Notes under the pieces: model-generated
What the model was told of the DNA's origin: nothing
What the model saw: the letters and a program-made list of their open reading frames with translations, nothing else
Database searches by the model: none
Shown: positions 20,672 through 34,413 of the stretch, in pieces
Numbering within the stretch: position 1 is the stretch's first letter
Layout: each line of letters starts with the position of its first letter
Translations under genes and position numbers: made by a program
Origin: an uncultured Sandaracinus sp.
Lineage (GTDB): Bacteria > Myxococcota_A > Polyangia > Polyangiales > Sandaracinaceae
DNA: 34,413 nucleotides
Assembly (NCBI GenBank): GCA_903828805.1
Contig: CAIKNO010000274.1
Location: 1-34,413, forward strand
Reading direction: 5' to 3'

Positions 20672-20731
20672 ACGAGCGGCGCCACGATCGGCGGCCCGAG
20701 CGACGGCACGAGCGGCGGCACGAGCGGCGGC
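20672..20731. repeat. 12-bp tandem repeat, 5 copies, consensus acgagcggcggc
   Basis: acgagcggcgcc / acgatcggcggc / ccgagcgacggc / acgagcggcggc / acgagcggcggc, then partial acgaaccc. Lies between convergent genes. Confidence 0.85.
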
Positions 20732-20759
20732 ACGAACCCGCGCCGCACAGCGCACGCCG

Positions 20760-21722
20760 TCAATGGTCGAGGCGCCCGATCGAGGCGAGGTAGGCCCGCG
20801 CGAGGTCGTAGTTGTCGTGCTGGTCGGGATGGAAGTTCGGCCGCAGGTAATCGACGAACGCCCCGCGGAGCAGCGCCCGGCGACGCGCGCCCTCGGCGAT
20901 GAGCTTCGGGTCCGAACCCGCCGCCCGGGCGGCCGCCCGCAAATCGGTGCCGCGCGCCCGCTCCTGGGCCAGCAGATCCCTGGATGCGATGGCCCAGAAC
21001 GTCATGAGGCCGAGCGTGGCCAGCAGCATCCCCGACACGCGCAAGGACCAGCGCGGGTCCACCTTCCGGAGCACGTCGAAGGCGACCGACTTGTGCTCGA
21101 TCTCCTCGGCCGCATGCCACTTGAGCAGGTCGCGCAGCACGGGGTGCGCGCTGTCCATGACGTCGGAGCGCAGGCCGTTGTCGGCGAGGGTCGCCGTGTA
21201 GTGCTCGAGGGCCGCCGTGATGCTCAAGCGCAGGGCGGGCGACACCCGCGGCTCGCACACCTCGAACGCCCAGTGCTTGTACGAGGTCAGGAAGCGCGCG
21301 ACCTCGTAGCCCTGCGCCTCGAGGATGCGGTTGAACCGCTCGTGCTCGTGGCCGTGACGCCCCTCCTGTCCGAAGAACGCGCGGGCGCGGGCGGCCAGCT
21401 CGGGGTCGTCCCCGAGCTGGTCGAGGTAGTGCTTCACGCTGCGGATGAAGAAGCGCTCGCCCTCGGGGAAGAGGAGGTTCAGACCGTTGGCCACGTGCGT
21501 CGCGACGGCGTTGCCGTGGAACCAGGCGCGCGGGATGGAGGCGTCGAACGGGAAGCCCATCGCCCGGACCGGGATCGGCCGGGACGTCGCGCGACGGGCA
21601 CCGCGGGGCGAGGCGCCCGTCCGCTCGCTTTGCACGCCGGCCTCGGCGCCCGCATCGCCACGTGCTGCGGGTCGACCGAATCCGCCTTCGCCGACCTGCT
21701 CCGCCACCGCCATCGTGGTCAT
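20760..21722 (-). CDS. Predicted metal-dependent hydrolase (PF10118-like)
   Basis: ARAFFGQEGRHGHEHERFN, LKWHAAEEIEHKSVAFDVL; His/Glu-rich helical motifs. Start uncertain (M at 21722 or 21713). Confidence 0.8.
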   Translation of the reverse strand: MTTMAVAEQVGEGGFGRPAARGDAGAEAGVQSERTGASPRGARRATSRPIPVRAMGFPFDASIPRAWFHGNAVATHVANGLNLLFPEGERFFIRSVKHYLDQLGDDPELAARARAFFGQEGRHGHEHERFNRILEAQGYEVARFLTSYKHWAFEVCEPRVSPALRLSITAALEHYTATLADNGLRSDVMDSAHPVLRDLLKWHAAEEIEHKSVAFDVLRKVDPRWSLRVSGMLLATLGLMTFWAIASRDLLAQERARGTDLRAAARAAGSDPKLIAEGARRRALLRGAFVDYLRPNFHPDQHDNYDLARAYLASIGRLDH

Positions 21723-21743
21723 ACGCCACCTCCCGAGAGCCGC

Positions 21744-21762
21744 TGTTGAATCCAGTTCAGCA
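21744..21762. promoter_or_regulatory. Candidate TetR-family operator, site 1
   Basis: TGTTGAATCCAGTTCAGCA, pseudo-palindrome TG.TGAA.....TTCA.CA in the divergent intergenic region. Confidence 0.5.
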
Positions 21763-21774
21763 GGGCTAGCAGCG

Positions 21775-21793
21775 TATTGAATCTTGGTCAACA
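21775..21793. promoter_or_regulatory. Candidate TetR-family operator, site 2
   Basis: TATTGAATCTTGGTCAACA; 14/19 identical to site 1, centre-to-centre spacing 31 bp. Confidence 0.5.
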
Positions 21794-21814
21794 GCGCACT
21801 ACGGTGCCCAGGCC

Positions 21815-22435
21815 ATGTCCGTCGTCCCCCGCCAGCGGCTCCAGCTCGACGCGCGCCGCGCCCAGCTGCTCGAGCTGGGCCTGCGGCTCTTCACCGAGCG
21901 CTCGTACGACGGGGTGTCGATCGACGACATCGCCGACGCTGGCGGGGTGTCGAAGGGACTGCTCTACCACTACTTCGGGAGCAAGCGGGCGTTCTACGTC
22001 GCCACGGTGCGCGCCGCCGCCGCCCAGCTCCACCAGCGCGCGGAGGCCGATCCGGCCCTGCCGCCGGACGCGCGCGCGGTCGCGGGGATCGCGGGCTACC
22101 TCGACTTCGTGGAGGAGCACGCCGGGCCCTACGCCGCGCTCCTGCGCAGCGGGGTCGGCCACGACGCGGAGGTCGCCTCCGTCGTCGAGGAGACCCGGCA
22201 GGCCTTCGTCGACCGCATGCTGGGACATCTCGGCCTCTCGACCCCGCGGCCCGTGTTCCGCTTCGCGGTGCGCAGCTGGATTGGCCTCGTGGAGGCCGCG
22301 AGCCTGGAGTGGATCGAGCGCCGCGAGGTCGGACGCGACGTCGTCGAGCGGACCCTGCTCGAGTCGCTCCACGCCACCCTCGCCATCGCGGTCCGCCTCG
22401 ATCCGGACGCCGGGGTCGCGCTCGCCGGCCGCTGA
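21815..22435 (+). CDS. TetR/AcrR family transcriptional regulator
   Basis: N-terminal HTH: LLELGLRLFTERSYDGVSIDDIADAGGVSKGLLYHYFGSKRAFYVATVRAAA. Confidence 0.95.
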   Translation: MSVVPRQRLQLDARRAQLLELGLRLFTERSYDGVSIDDIADAGGVSKGLLYHYFGSKRAFYVATVRAAAAQLHQRAEADPALPPDARAVAGIAGYLDFVEEHAGPYAALLRSGVGHDAEVASVVEETRQAFVDRMLGHLGLSTPRPVFRFAVRSWIGLVEAASLEWIERREVGRDVVERTLLESLHATLAIAVRLDPDAGVALAGR

Positions 22436-22443
22436 CGCGCGCC

Positions 22444-24129
22444 TCACGGAAAGGTCGGAGTGACCGTGCCGTCCTCGACGTTCTGCAGGATGAAATCGAC
22501 GACCGACGACGGCACGGGGTTCCGATCCGAGTCGGCGGCCGTGAGCGGATCGATGTGGGTCATGAACGTCGCGTCGAGCACGCGGTACGCGCGGTCGTCC
22601 GTGCGCGGGAGCCCCTCGCCCCGACGCCCAGGCCCCAGCGCCGCGCCGCGGGCGCGGCTCTCGGCGTATCCCTCCACCGGTCGGAGGCCCGCCGCGATCG
22701 CCAGCACGGGCGCATCCATCGTCGCGCCCCCATCGACGGTCAGGCCCTCGGCCTGCTGGTAGCTGCCCTCCGCGACCGCGAGTCCGGCGACCGCCGCGAG
22801 GTCGACCGGAAGGCGGGCCGGGAAGTACCACTCCGCGAAGTTCGTGCGGCCATCGACCCAGGCGTGCGCGAGGTTGGCGAGCGGCGTCTGCTCCGGAGGC
22901 GACGCGGCCGCGGCGTCGATCCACGTGTACGTCGCCGAGGGTTCGCTCGGGTGCACGAGCGGCACGCCGAACAGAGAGTCGTACGACTCGACGGCCCCGC
23001 CGGCGTGGGTGCCGCACGACACCGCCGCGAACGAGAGCCCGTTCGACGCGTCGTCGAACGCCAGCCCGAACGCCGCGGCGTTGCTCATCGAGGGGACGCG
23101 CGCGAGCGGCAGCGAGAGCAGCGTCGAGAGCACGCGATCCCGCGCCCGGTCCTCCCGCACCTCGTCGGGTGCGCGCAGCGCGTCGAGGGCGACCATCTCC
23201 GCCTGCGCGTAGATGCCGACCCCGAGCAGCGGGATCTCGAAGAAGCGGCGGCTCGAGCGGATCTCGTCGAGGCCCGGCTGCATCATCAGCCCCATCCCGC
23301 TGCCGCCGCGGTACTCGGCCTCGGTGAGCGGCGTCTCGCCCTGCGCGCCGTCCACCAGGATGAGTCCGGCCAGCTGGTCGACGCCGTGAGAGCCGTCCTC
23401 GAAGCGCCACGCCGCGAAGGTCTCGGCGAACGATCCCCCGAGCGAGTGGCCCAGCAGAAACACGTGTCCGCGACGCAGCGACGCGGGCACGTGGGAGAGG
23501 ATCGCCTGGACGTCACCGACCTGCGTGCGGAGCCCCCACTCGCTCATCGCCGGCACGTCCTCTTGACCGAGGAAGCCCGCGAACGCGCGGCCCGCGAGGG
23601 TCTCGCCGCGCTGGTAGTAGCCGCGGGCCACCTCGGCATCGCCCGAGGCCTCGGCGGCGTCGAGCCCACGACGATCCTCGAGCAGGTTCGAGCGCCGGTC
23701 GATGGCCCAGACCTCGACCGGCGACCCGGCCACGACGGAGCGTCGAACCAGGTGCCGCGCGAGCATCTCGAAGCTGCCCGCGCCGCCGAGAAAGCCCGGC
23801 ATCGCGAGCACGATGGCGCGGGGCGTCGCGACCCCCGCCGCGCGCACGCGCAGGATGGACATCCGATCGAGGTCGGCCGGCGTGTCGTCCATCGTCGTCG
23901 GGTTCGGCGGGGCATCGAAGCCCTCGAGGACGAGCACCTCGCGCAGCAGGCCAGGCTCGGGCTCGGTCAGGGCGGGCGGCGCCGACTCGGGCCAGTCGCG
24001 CGGCGGCCCCGCGTCTGCCTGCGCGGCGTCGTGCGCGCCGCCATCGACACCGCCGGCGTCCGGGAGCGTGGGCGACCCGCCGCAGGCGGCGAGCAAGGAG
24101 AGGGCCAAGGGCCACGAAGCGCTTCGCAT
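22444..24129 (-). CDS. Alpha/beta-hydrolase fold lipoprotein
   Basis: Lipobox-like LLAAC followed by Asp/Ala-rich linker; VFLLGHSLGGSFAETFAAWRF nucleophile elbow. Confidence 0.8.
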   Translation of the reverse strand: MRSASWPLALSLLAACGGSPTLPDAGGVDGGAHDAAQADAGPPRDWPESAPPALTEPEPGLLREVLVLEGFDAPPNPTTMDDTPADLDRMSILRVRAAGVATPRAIVLAMPGFLGGAGSFEMLARHLVRRSVVAGSPVEVWAIDRRSNLLEDRRGLDAAEASGDAEVARGYYQRGETLAGRAFAGFLGQEDVPAMSEWGLRTQVGDVQAILSHVPASLRRGHVFLLGHSLGGSFAETFAAWRFEDGSHGVDQLAGLILVDGAQGETPLTEAEYRGGSGMGLMMQPGLDEIRSSRRFFEIPLLGVGIYAQAEMVALDALRAPDEVREDRARDRVLSTLLSLPLARVPSMSNAAAFGLAFDDASNGLSFAAVSCGTHAGGAVESYDSLFGVPLVHPSEPSATYTWIDAAAASPPEQTPLANLAHAWVDGRTNFAEWYFPARLPVDLAAVAGLAVAEGSYQQAEGLTVDGGATMDAPVLAIAAGLRPVEGYAESRARGAALGPGRRGEGLPRTDDRAYRVLDATFMTHIDPLTAADSDRNPVPSSVVDFILQNVEDGTVTPTFP

Positions 24130-24200
24130 GGGGGCCCAGTCTAGGGCCGACCCGAGGCGCCGACCAAGGTCCCTCGGAGGTCCTGAACAGGATGTCGCCG

Positions 24201-25565
24201 TCAACACTCCACGATGTTGAGCGCGAGTCCGCCGCGCGAGGTCTCCTTGTACTTCGTGCTCATGTCCGCGCCGGTCGCCCGCATCGTCGCGATGACCTTG
24301 TCGAGGGAGACCTTGTGCGTCCCGTCCCCGGAGAGCGCGAGGCGCGCGGCGTTGAGCGCCTTCGTCGCACCCATCGCGTTTCGCTCGATGCAAGGCACCT
24401 GAACCAGGCCGCCGATGGGGTCGCAGGTGAGCCCGAGGTTGTGCTCCATGCCGATCTCCGCGGCGTTCTCGACCTGCTCGGGCGTGCCTCCCATCACCTC
24501 GGCGAGCGCCGCCGCCGCCATCGAGCAGGCGACCCCGACCTCGCCCTGGCACCCCACCTCCGCGCCGCTGATCGAGGCGTTCTTCTTGTAGAGGCTCGCG
24601 ATCGCCGCCGCCGTCAGCAAGAACCGCATGGTCCCTTCGTCGTCCGCGTTCGGCACGAAGGTGCGGTAGTACGAGAGCACCGCCGGAACGATGCCCGCGG
24701 CGCCGTTCGTCGGCGCCGTGACCACCCGACCGCCCGCCGCGTTCTCCTCGTTCACCGCGAGCGCCCAGAGGTGAACCCAGTCGAGCGCGACCAGGGGATC
24801 GCGCCCCTGCCCATCGGCCCTCATCTTCCGGCGCATCGCGGCCGCACGCCGCTTCACCTTGAGGCCCCCCGGCAGGATCCCCTCCCGCGCGCAGCCTCGA
24901 TCGATGCAGCCCTGCATCGTCGACCAGAGGTGCAAGATCCCGGCACGCACCTCGGCCTCGGGCCGCTGCGCGCACTCGTTCTCGTACATCAACGTCGCGA
25001 TGCTGAGACCGGTGTCCTGGCAGCGCGAGAGCAGCTCCGCCGCCGTCTCGAACGGATGCGGAACCGCGGGGTTCGGCCCACCCGCGAGGGCCCCGTCGGG
25101 CGTGGTCACGAAGCCGCCGCCGACCGAGTAGTAGATGCCCTCGAGGACGGGCGCCCCGGTCGCGTCCAACGCGCGGAACCGCATCCCGTTGCTGTGCAGC
25201 GGCAAACGCTCTCGGCGATGGAACACGAGGTGCTCGGCGGGCACGAACGTCACCTGGCCGCCGCGATGCAACGTGAGGCTGCGGGTCTGCGTGATCTTCG
25301 CGATCCGTCCGGGGACCACGTCGGGATCCAGCAGGTCGGGCGCCTCGCCCTCGAGGCCGAGCATCACCGCGAGGTCGGTGCCGTGCCCCTTGCCCGTGTG
25401 CCCGAGCGAGCCGAACAGCTCCACGCGGATCCCCGCGACCCGAGCGCCGTGCCCTTCGTCGGCCAGGCGCGCCGCGAACCGGTACGCGGCGCGCATCGGC
25501 CCCACCGTGTGCGAGCTGGACGGTCCGATGCCGATCTTGAAGATGTCGAAGACACTGATGTGCAC
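24201..25565 (-). CDS. sdaA: L-serine ammonia-lyase, single-chain iron-sulfur type
   Basis: GTG start with [56 protein letters not shown]...[12 protein letters not shown] cluster ligands. Confidence 0.93.
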   Translation of the reverse strand: MHISVFDIFKIGIGPSSSHTVGPMRAAYRFAARLADEGHGARVAGIRVELFGSLGHTGKGHGTDLAVMLGLEGEAPDLLDPDVVPGRIAKITQTRSLTLHRGGQVTFVPAEHLVFHRRERLPLHSNGMRFRALDATGAPVLEGIYYSVGGGFVTTPDGALAGGPNPAVPHPFETAAELLSRCQDTGLSIATLMYENECAQRPEAEVRAGILHLWSTMQGCIDRGCAREGILPGGLKVKRRAAAMRRKMRADGQGRDPLVALDWVHLWALAVNEENAAGGRVVTAPTNGAAGIVPAVLSYYRTFVPNADDEGTMRFLLTAAAIASLYKKNASISGAEVGCQGEVGVACSMAAAALAEVMGGTPEQVENAAEIGMEHNLGLTCDPIGGLVQVPCIERNAMGATKALNAARLALSGDGTHKVSLDKVIATMRATGADMSTKYKETSRGGLALNIVEC

Positions 25566-25714
25566 GGGAACGCTCCTGACCGCGCGGCGCGCCGTCGCTC
25601 GAAGGCTCGGTGGCCGGTGCGCCCAGGTCAAGCGGGCTCCGACGCCGGCCCGAGGCCGCGCCCCCCGGAGGCTTGCAGACGCGCGCAGACCGGGCCGCGC
25701 TATCCTCCCGCGCG

Positions 25715-28219
<2,505 letters not shown>

Positions 28220-28274
28220 GGCGACGCGGCGCGGGCCTTCCCTCGCGCGCACGGATGTGCAAGATGCCTCCGCG

Positions 28275-29948
<1,674 letters not shown>

Positions 29949-29953
29949 ACGTG

Positions 29954-29973
29954 GGCGGGGCCCGAGGCCCGCC
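29954..29973. terminator. Candidate hairpin terminator at a convergent junction
   Basis: GGCGGGGCC-CGA-GGCCCGCC, 8-bp stem with one bulged G, just after the EttA stop. No U-tract. Confidence 0.35.
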
Positions 29974-30024
29974 GCGCCGACCCCCTGCGCCCTTCGAACG
30001 GCGAGAGGGGGCGGCGGCGGCCCG

Positions 30025-31632
<1,608 letters not shown>

Positions 31633-31762
31633 GGCGCGCTCGCGAGGGGCCGAAGTACACGCTGGGGACCCGGCCGGCAACCAGGCGACGTCGGACCCTG
31701 CCGGACCCCACAAGCAGGGCCCCGGCGGCCCGCAGGCGCACACGAACCATGCGACCGGAGGC

Positions 31763-33124
31763 TCACAACGCCTTCCTCGGGGGGACGGCGGCGGTCGCGA
31801 CCAGCACCCCGGCGGCGAGCGCCATCGCGACGAGCGCCATGCGGAAGGCCGTGGACACCGCGCTCACCGCGTCGTTCTCGAGGAGTGAACGGACGGAGAG
31901 GAACCCGACGCTGCCGGGCACCAGCAGCAAGATCCCCGGCACCAGCATCAGATGGACCGGGCGATCGGCCAGCCGTGCGAAGAGGTTGGCGGCGCCGGCG
32001 ACCGCGAGCGCGGCGGTGAACGCGCCCAGCTCCGGGCCGAGCACGGGGCCGGCAGCCTGCGACATCAGGAGCCCGAGGAGCACCGCGGCGAGCACCCACC
32101 GCGCGTCGCGTGGCCTGGCCCGCAGCAGGACCGTGAACCCCAGGGCGCTCAGGAGCGGGGCCGCGAGCAGCGCCGCGCGGGGCAGCGACGACGACGTGGG
32201 AAGCTCGGGCAGATCGGGCAGCAGGTCGACCGCCTTCTGGCCGAGCGCGACCCCGAACCCGAGCTGGAGGAACGTGACGATGCCCCCCATCAGGCGCGAG
32301 GTGCCCGACACCAGGTGGGCGCTCGCGAGCTCCATCATGGCCGTCGTGACCGTGAAGCCAGGCAAGAGCACCACGAGGGCCGCGAGCAAGACGATCGACG
32401 GGCGCAAGGGCCAACCGCGCGACGCGAGGAACGACGCGAGGAAGGAGACGGAGAACGCCGCGAGGCTCGGCAGCAGCCGGCCGAACGTCGGGACGGGGCG
32501 TGCCACCACGTCCAGCGCGCCGACGACGAGGCCCAGCGCGCCCGCGATGGGCACGTCGAGTCCGCTGCCCCCCAGCAGGATCGACGCCGACGTGGAGAGC
32601 AGACCGAACGCGGCCACGCCGAGCACCGGTCCGTAGCGCGGCGTTCGGGCGAGGATGCCCTCGATGCGCTGGGCGCCGTCGCCGGGGGAGATCTCCTTTC
32701 GCTCGACGCGGCCGACGAGGTCGTGCAGCGCGCTCAGGCGTTCGAGATCGATGAGGCCGGGCTCGACGCGCACCACCCGCGTCCGCACGTCGAGCGGCGA
32801 GGTGGCCCCCGCCCGCGACATGGTCACGAAGATCGCGGTGGGCGTGCACAGCGCGTCGATCTCGAGGCCGAGGGCGACGGCCAGGCGATCGAGGGACTCC
32901 TCCACGCGGTGCGCCGACATGCCGAGCCCGAGCAGGGCGTGGGAGAGGCGAAGCGTGAACGCCAACGACGCGTCGATCCCGTCGGCCCCGGGCGCGGCGA
33001 CCGCGTCCCCCAGCACGAGCGAGTCGAAGCTGGAACGCGCGCTCCGCTGCGTCCTCTGCCGCACGACGCGGGCGGCCTGCACGATCCAGAAATCCACGCC
33101 GCCGGAGGGTACGATGTCCCGCAC
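31763..33124 (-). CDS. ThrE-family threonine/serine exporter-like integral membrane protein
   Basis: N-terminal LRLSHALLGLGMSAHRVEESLDRLA...; multiple TM segments (VLLAALVVLLPGFTVTTAMMELASAHLVSGTSRLMGG; LMLVPGILLLVPGSVGFLSVRSLL). Confidence 0.88.
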   Translation of the reverse strand: MRDIVPSGGVDFWIVQAARVVRQRTQRSARSSFDSLVLGDAVAAPGADGIDASLAFTLRLSHALLGLGMSAHRVEESLDRLAVALGLEIDALCTPTAIFVTMSRAGATSPLDVRTRVVRVEPGLIDLERLSALHDLVGRVERKEISPGDGAQRIEGILARTPRYGPVLGVAAFGLLSTSASILLGGSGLDVPIAGALGLVVGALDVVARPVPTFGRLLPSLAAFSVSFLASFLASRGWPLRPSIVLLAALVVLLPGFTVTTAMMELASAHLVSGTSRLMGGIVTFLQLGFGVALGQKAVDLLPDLPELPTSSSLPRAALLAAPLLSALGFTVLLRARPRDARWVLAAVLLGLLMSQAAGPVLGPELGAFTAALAVAGAANLFARLADRPVHLMLVPGILLLVPGSVGFLSVRSLLENDAVSAVSTAFRMALVAMALAAGVLVATAAVPPRKAL

Positions 33125-33208
33125 GACGCGGCACCCCGGCGCGGCCTTCGCGGTCTCCCGTCGGCCGGAACGGCATTGCGGCCTGTGCGTGGCCGGTCAT
33201 GCTCGGCG

Positions 33209-34030
33209 ATGCCCCGCGCGACGCCCCCGAAGCCCTCGAGGCCCGAAGGCACCCGCCCTCGCGCCGCACGCCCGGCCGGGCGTGACACCTTGGTCGCGTC
33301 GCTCTACGCCGCCGTGCACCGCGGCACGCCGGGCGACCTGGCGTTCCACGCCGCCGCCTGCGAGGGCGGCCCCCGGGTGCTCGAGCTCGGATGCGGCCAC
33401 GGCCGGGTCGCGCGGGCCCTCGCCGCGCGCGGGCACACCGTCGTCGGCATCGACAGCGACCCGGCGCTCCTCGCCCTCACCCGCCGCATGCGGGCGAGCG
33501 CCGACGTCCGCGGGCGCATCGAGCTGCGCGAGGGCGACATCCGAGCGCTCGCGCGCCACCCCGTCGAGCGCTTCGACCGCGTGGTGGTCGCGTACTCCAC
33601 GCTCTATTGCCTCGGAGACGACGACGAGGTGCGGTCGATGTTGCAGGGCGCGCGGGCGCATCTCGTGCCCGGCGGTCGCCTCGTGCTCGACGCCTACGCG
33701 GCCGATCCGTTCCACGAGACCTTCGATCCCGCGTACGACGACCCGTGGGGTGAGGTGGCCCGCGTGCGGGCGAGCGGGCGACGGTGGAGCGTGCTCGAAC
33801 AGTCGGACTGGGACCGCGACGCGCAGCGGGTGACGGTCTCCTACCGGCACGAGCCCCTCGACGGCGGCACCGCGATCGAGACCCGCATCGTGCATCGCTA
33901 CCTGCTGAAGGATCAGCTCGTTCGATTGCTGGAGGCCTGCGGCTTCCGCACGCTCTCGTGCGCCGGCGGCTTCGACGGGCGCCCCTACGACCAGGACGCC
34001 GAGCAGCTGGTCGTCGTCGCCGAAGCCTGA
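33209..34030 (+). CDS. Class I SAM-dependent methyltransferase
   Basis: RVLELGCGHGRVARALAARGHTVVGIDSDPALLALTRR...; HLVPGGRLVLDAYAADPF. Confidence 0.9.
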   Translation: MPRATPPKPSRPEGTRPRAARPAGRDTLVASLYAAVHRGTPGDLAFHAAACEGGPRVLELGCGHGRVARALAARGHTVVGIDSDPALLALTRRMRASADVRGRIELREGDIRALARHPVERFDRVVVAYSTLYCLGDDDEVRSMLQGARAHLVPGGRLVLDAYAADPFHETFDPAYDDPWGEVARVRASGRRWSVLEQSDWDRDAQRVTVSYRHEPLDGGTAIETRIVHRYLLKDQLVRLLEACGFRTLSCAGGFDGRPYDQDAEQLVVVAEA

Positions 34031-34174
34031 TCGTCCGGCCGAGGGAACCCGCGAGCCCCCCGCGCCGCGGGTAGGCCTTGACCCGGAGGACCGAAACGCG
34101 GAACCCTCGAGGATCGACGGGTGGCCTCGCCCCACGGCTCCCCCCGAACCCGCTCGATCCTTCCCGGAGACACC

Positions 34175-34413
34175 ATGAACCGAACCTCGTTTCGCCCCGC
34201 CTGGGTCGCCCTGCTGGCCCTCCTGCTGGCCGCCCCAGCCGCCAGCCTCACGGCGGGCATCGCGCACGCCCAGGTGCCGCGCACGATGACGGTGCAGGGG
34301 ATCCTGCGGGACGCCTCCGGCATCCCGGTCGAGGCGATGACGACGTTTCGCTTCGAGCTTCTCGATGGAACGGCGTCGGTGTGGATGGAGCAGCAGTCGG
34401 TGACGCCGCGCGC
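34175..34413 (+). CDS. Secreted protein, N-terminal fragment (truncated by the window edge)
   Basis: Signal peptide MNRTSFRPAWVALLALLLAAPAASLTAGIAHAQ followed by VPRTMTVQGILRDASGIPVEAMTTFRFELLDG; open to the window end. Confidence 0.7.
   Translation, partial: MNRTSFRPAWVALLALLLAAPAASLTAGIAHAQVPRTMTVQGILRDASGIPVEAMTTFRFELLDGTASVWMEQQSVTPR

Noticed and set aside
18352-21729. 1125-aa minus-strand ORF opposite the DUF5916 gene
   Set aside because: Antisense frame without motifs; the plus strand encodes a convincing CBM9-like/outer-membrane protein.

Overview
This is a GC-rich 34.4 kb chromosomal window, probably from a myxobacterium-like (Myxococcota/Polyangia) genome. The taxonomic guess is inference from codon usage and protein families. 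It is densely coding, with about 23 well-supported genes plus partial genes at both edges. In order: an edge-truncated ORF; two tandem sigma54-dependent NtrC-type response regulators; a set of secreted modular proteins (FG-GAP lipoprotein, TPR/PEGA protein, PDZ lipoprotein, six-PEGA plus beta-barrel protein); tmk; an AT-hook coiled-coil protein; a thioesterase-like protein; an all-IPT/TIG protein; cysN/cysD; ruvB/ruvA; a DUF5916/CBM9-like outer-membrane protein; a divergent metal-dependent hydrolase/TetR pair; an alpha/beta-hydrolase lipoprotein; L-serine ammonia-lyase; a divergent ClpB-like AAA+ protein; EttA; a YbiT-like ABC-F; a ThrE-type exporter; a methyltransferase; and the start of a secreted protein. 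I saw no rRNA, tRNA, CRISPR array or transposase. No single obviously new multi-gene system stands out. The most unusual signals are: (i) a YbiT-like ABC-F whose second ATP site appears dead in Walker A, in the catalytic Glu and in the opposing signature; (ii) a ClpB-like protein with a degenerate NBD1 and a shortened M-domain; (iii) a 12-copy, gapless 14-bp tandem repeat filling a convergent intergenic junction and starting at a gene's own stop codon; (iv) two matching 19-bp pseudo-palindromes 31 bp apart between a TetR gene and its divergent neighbour.
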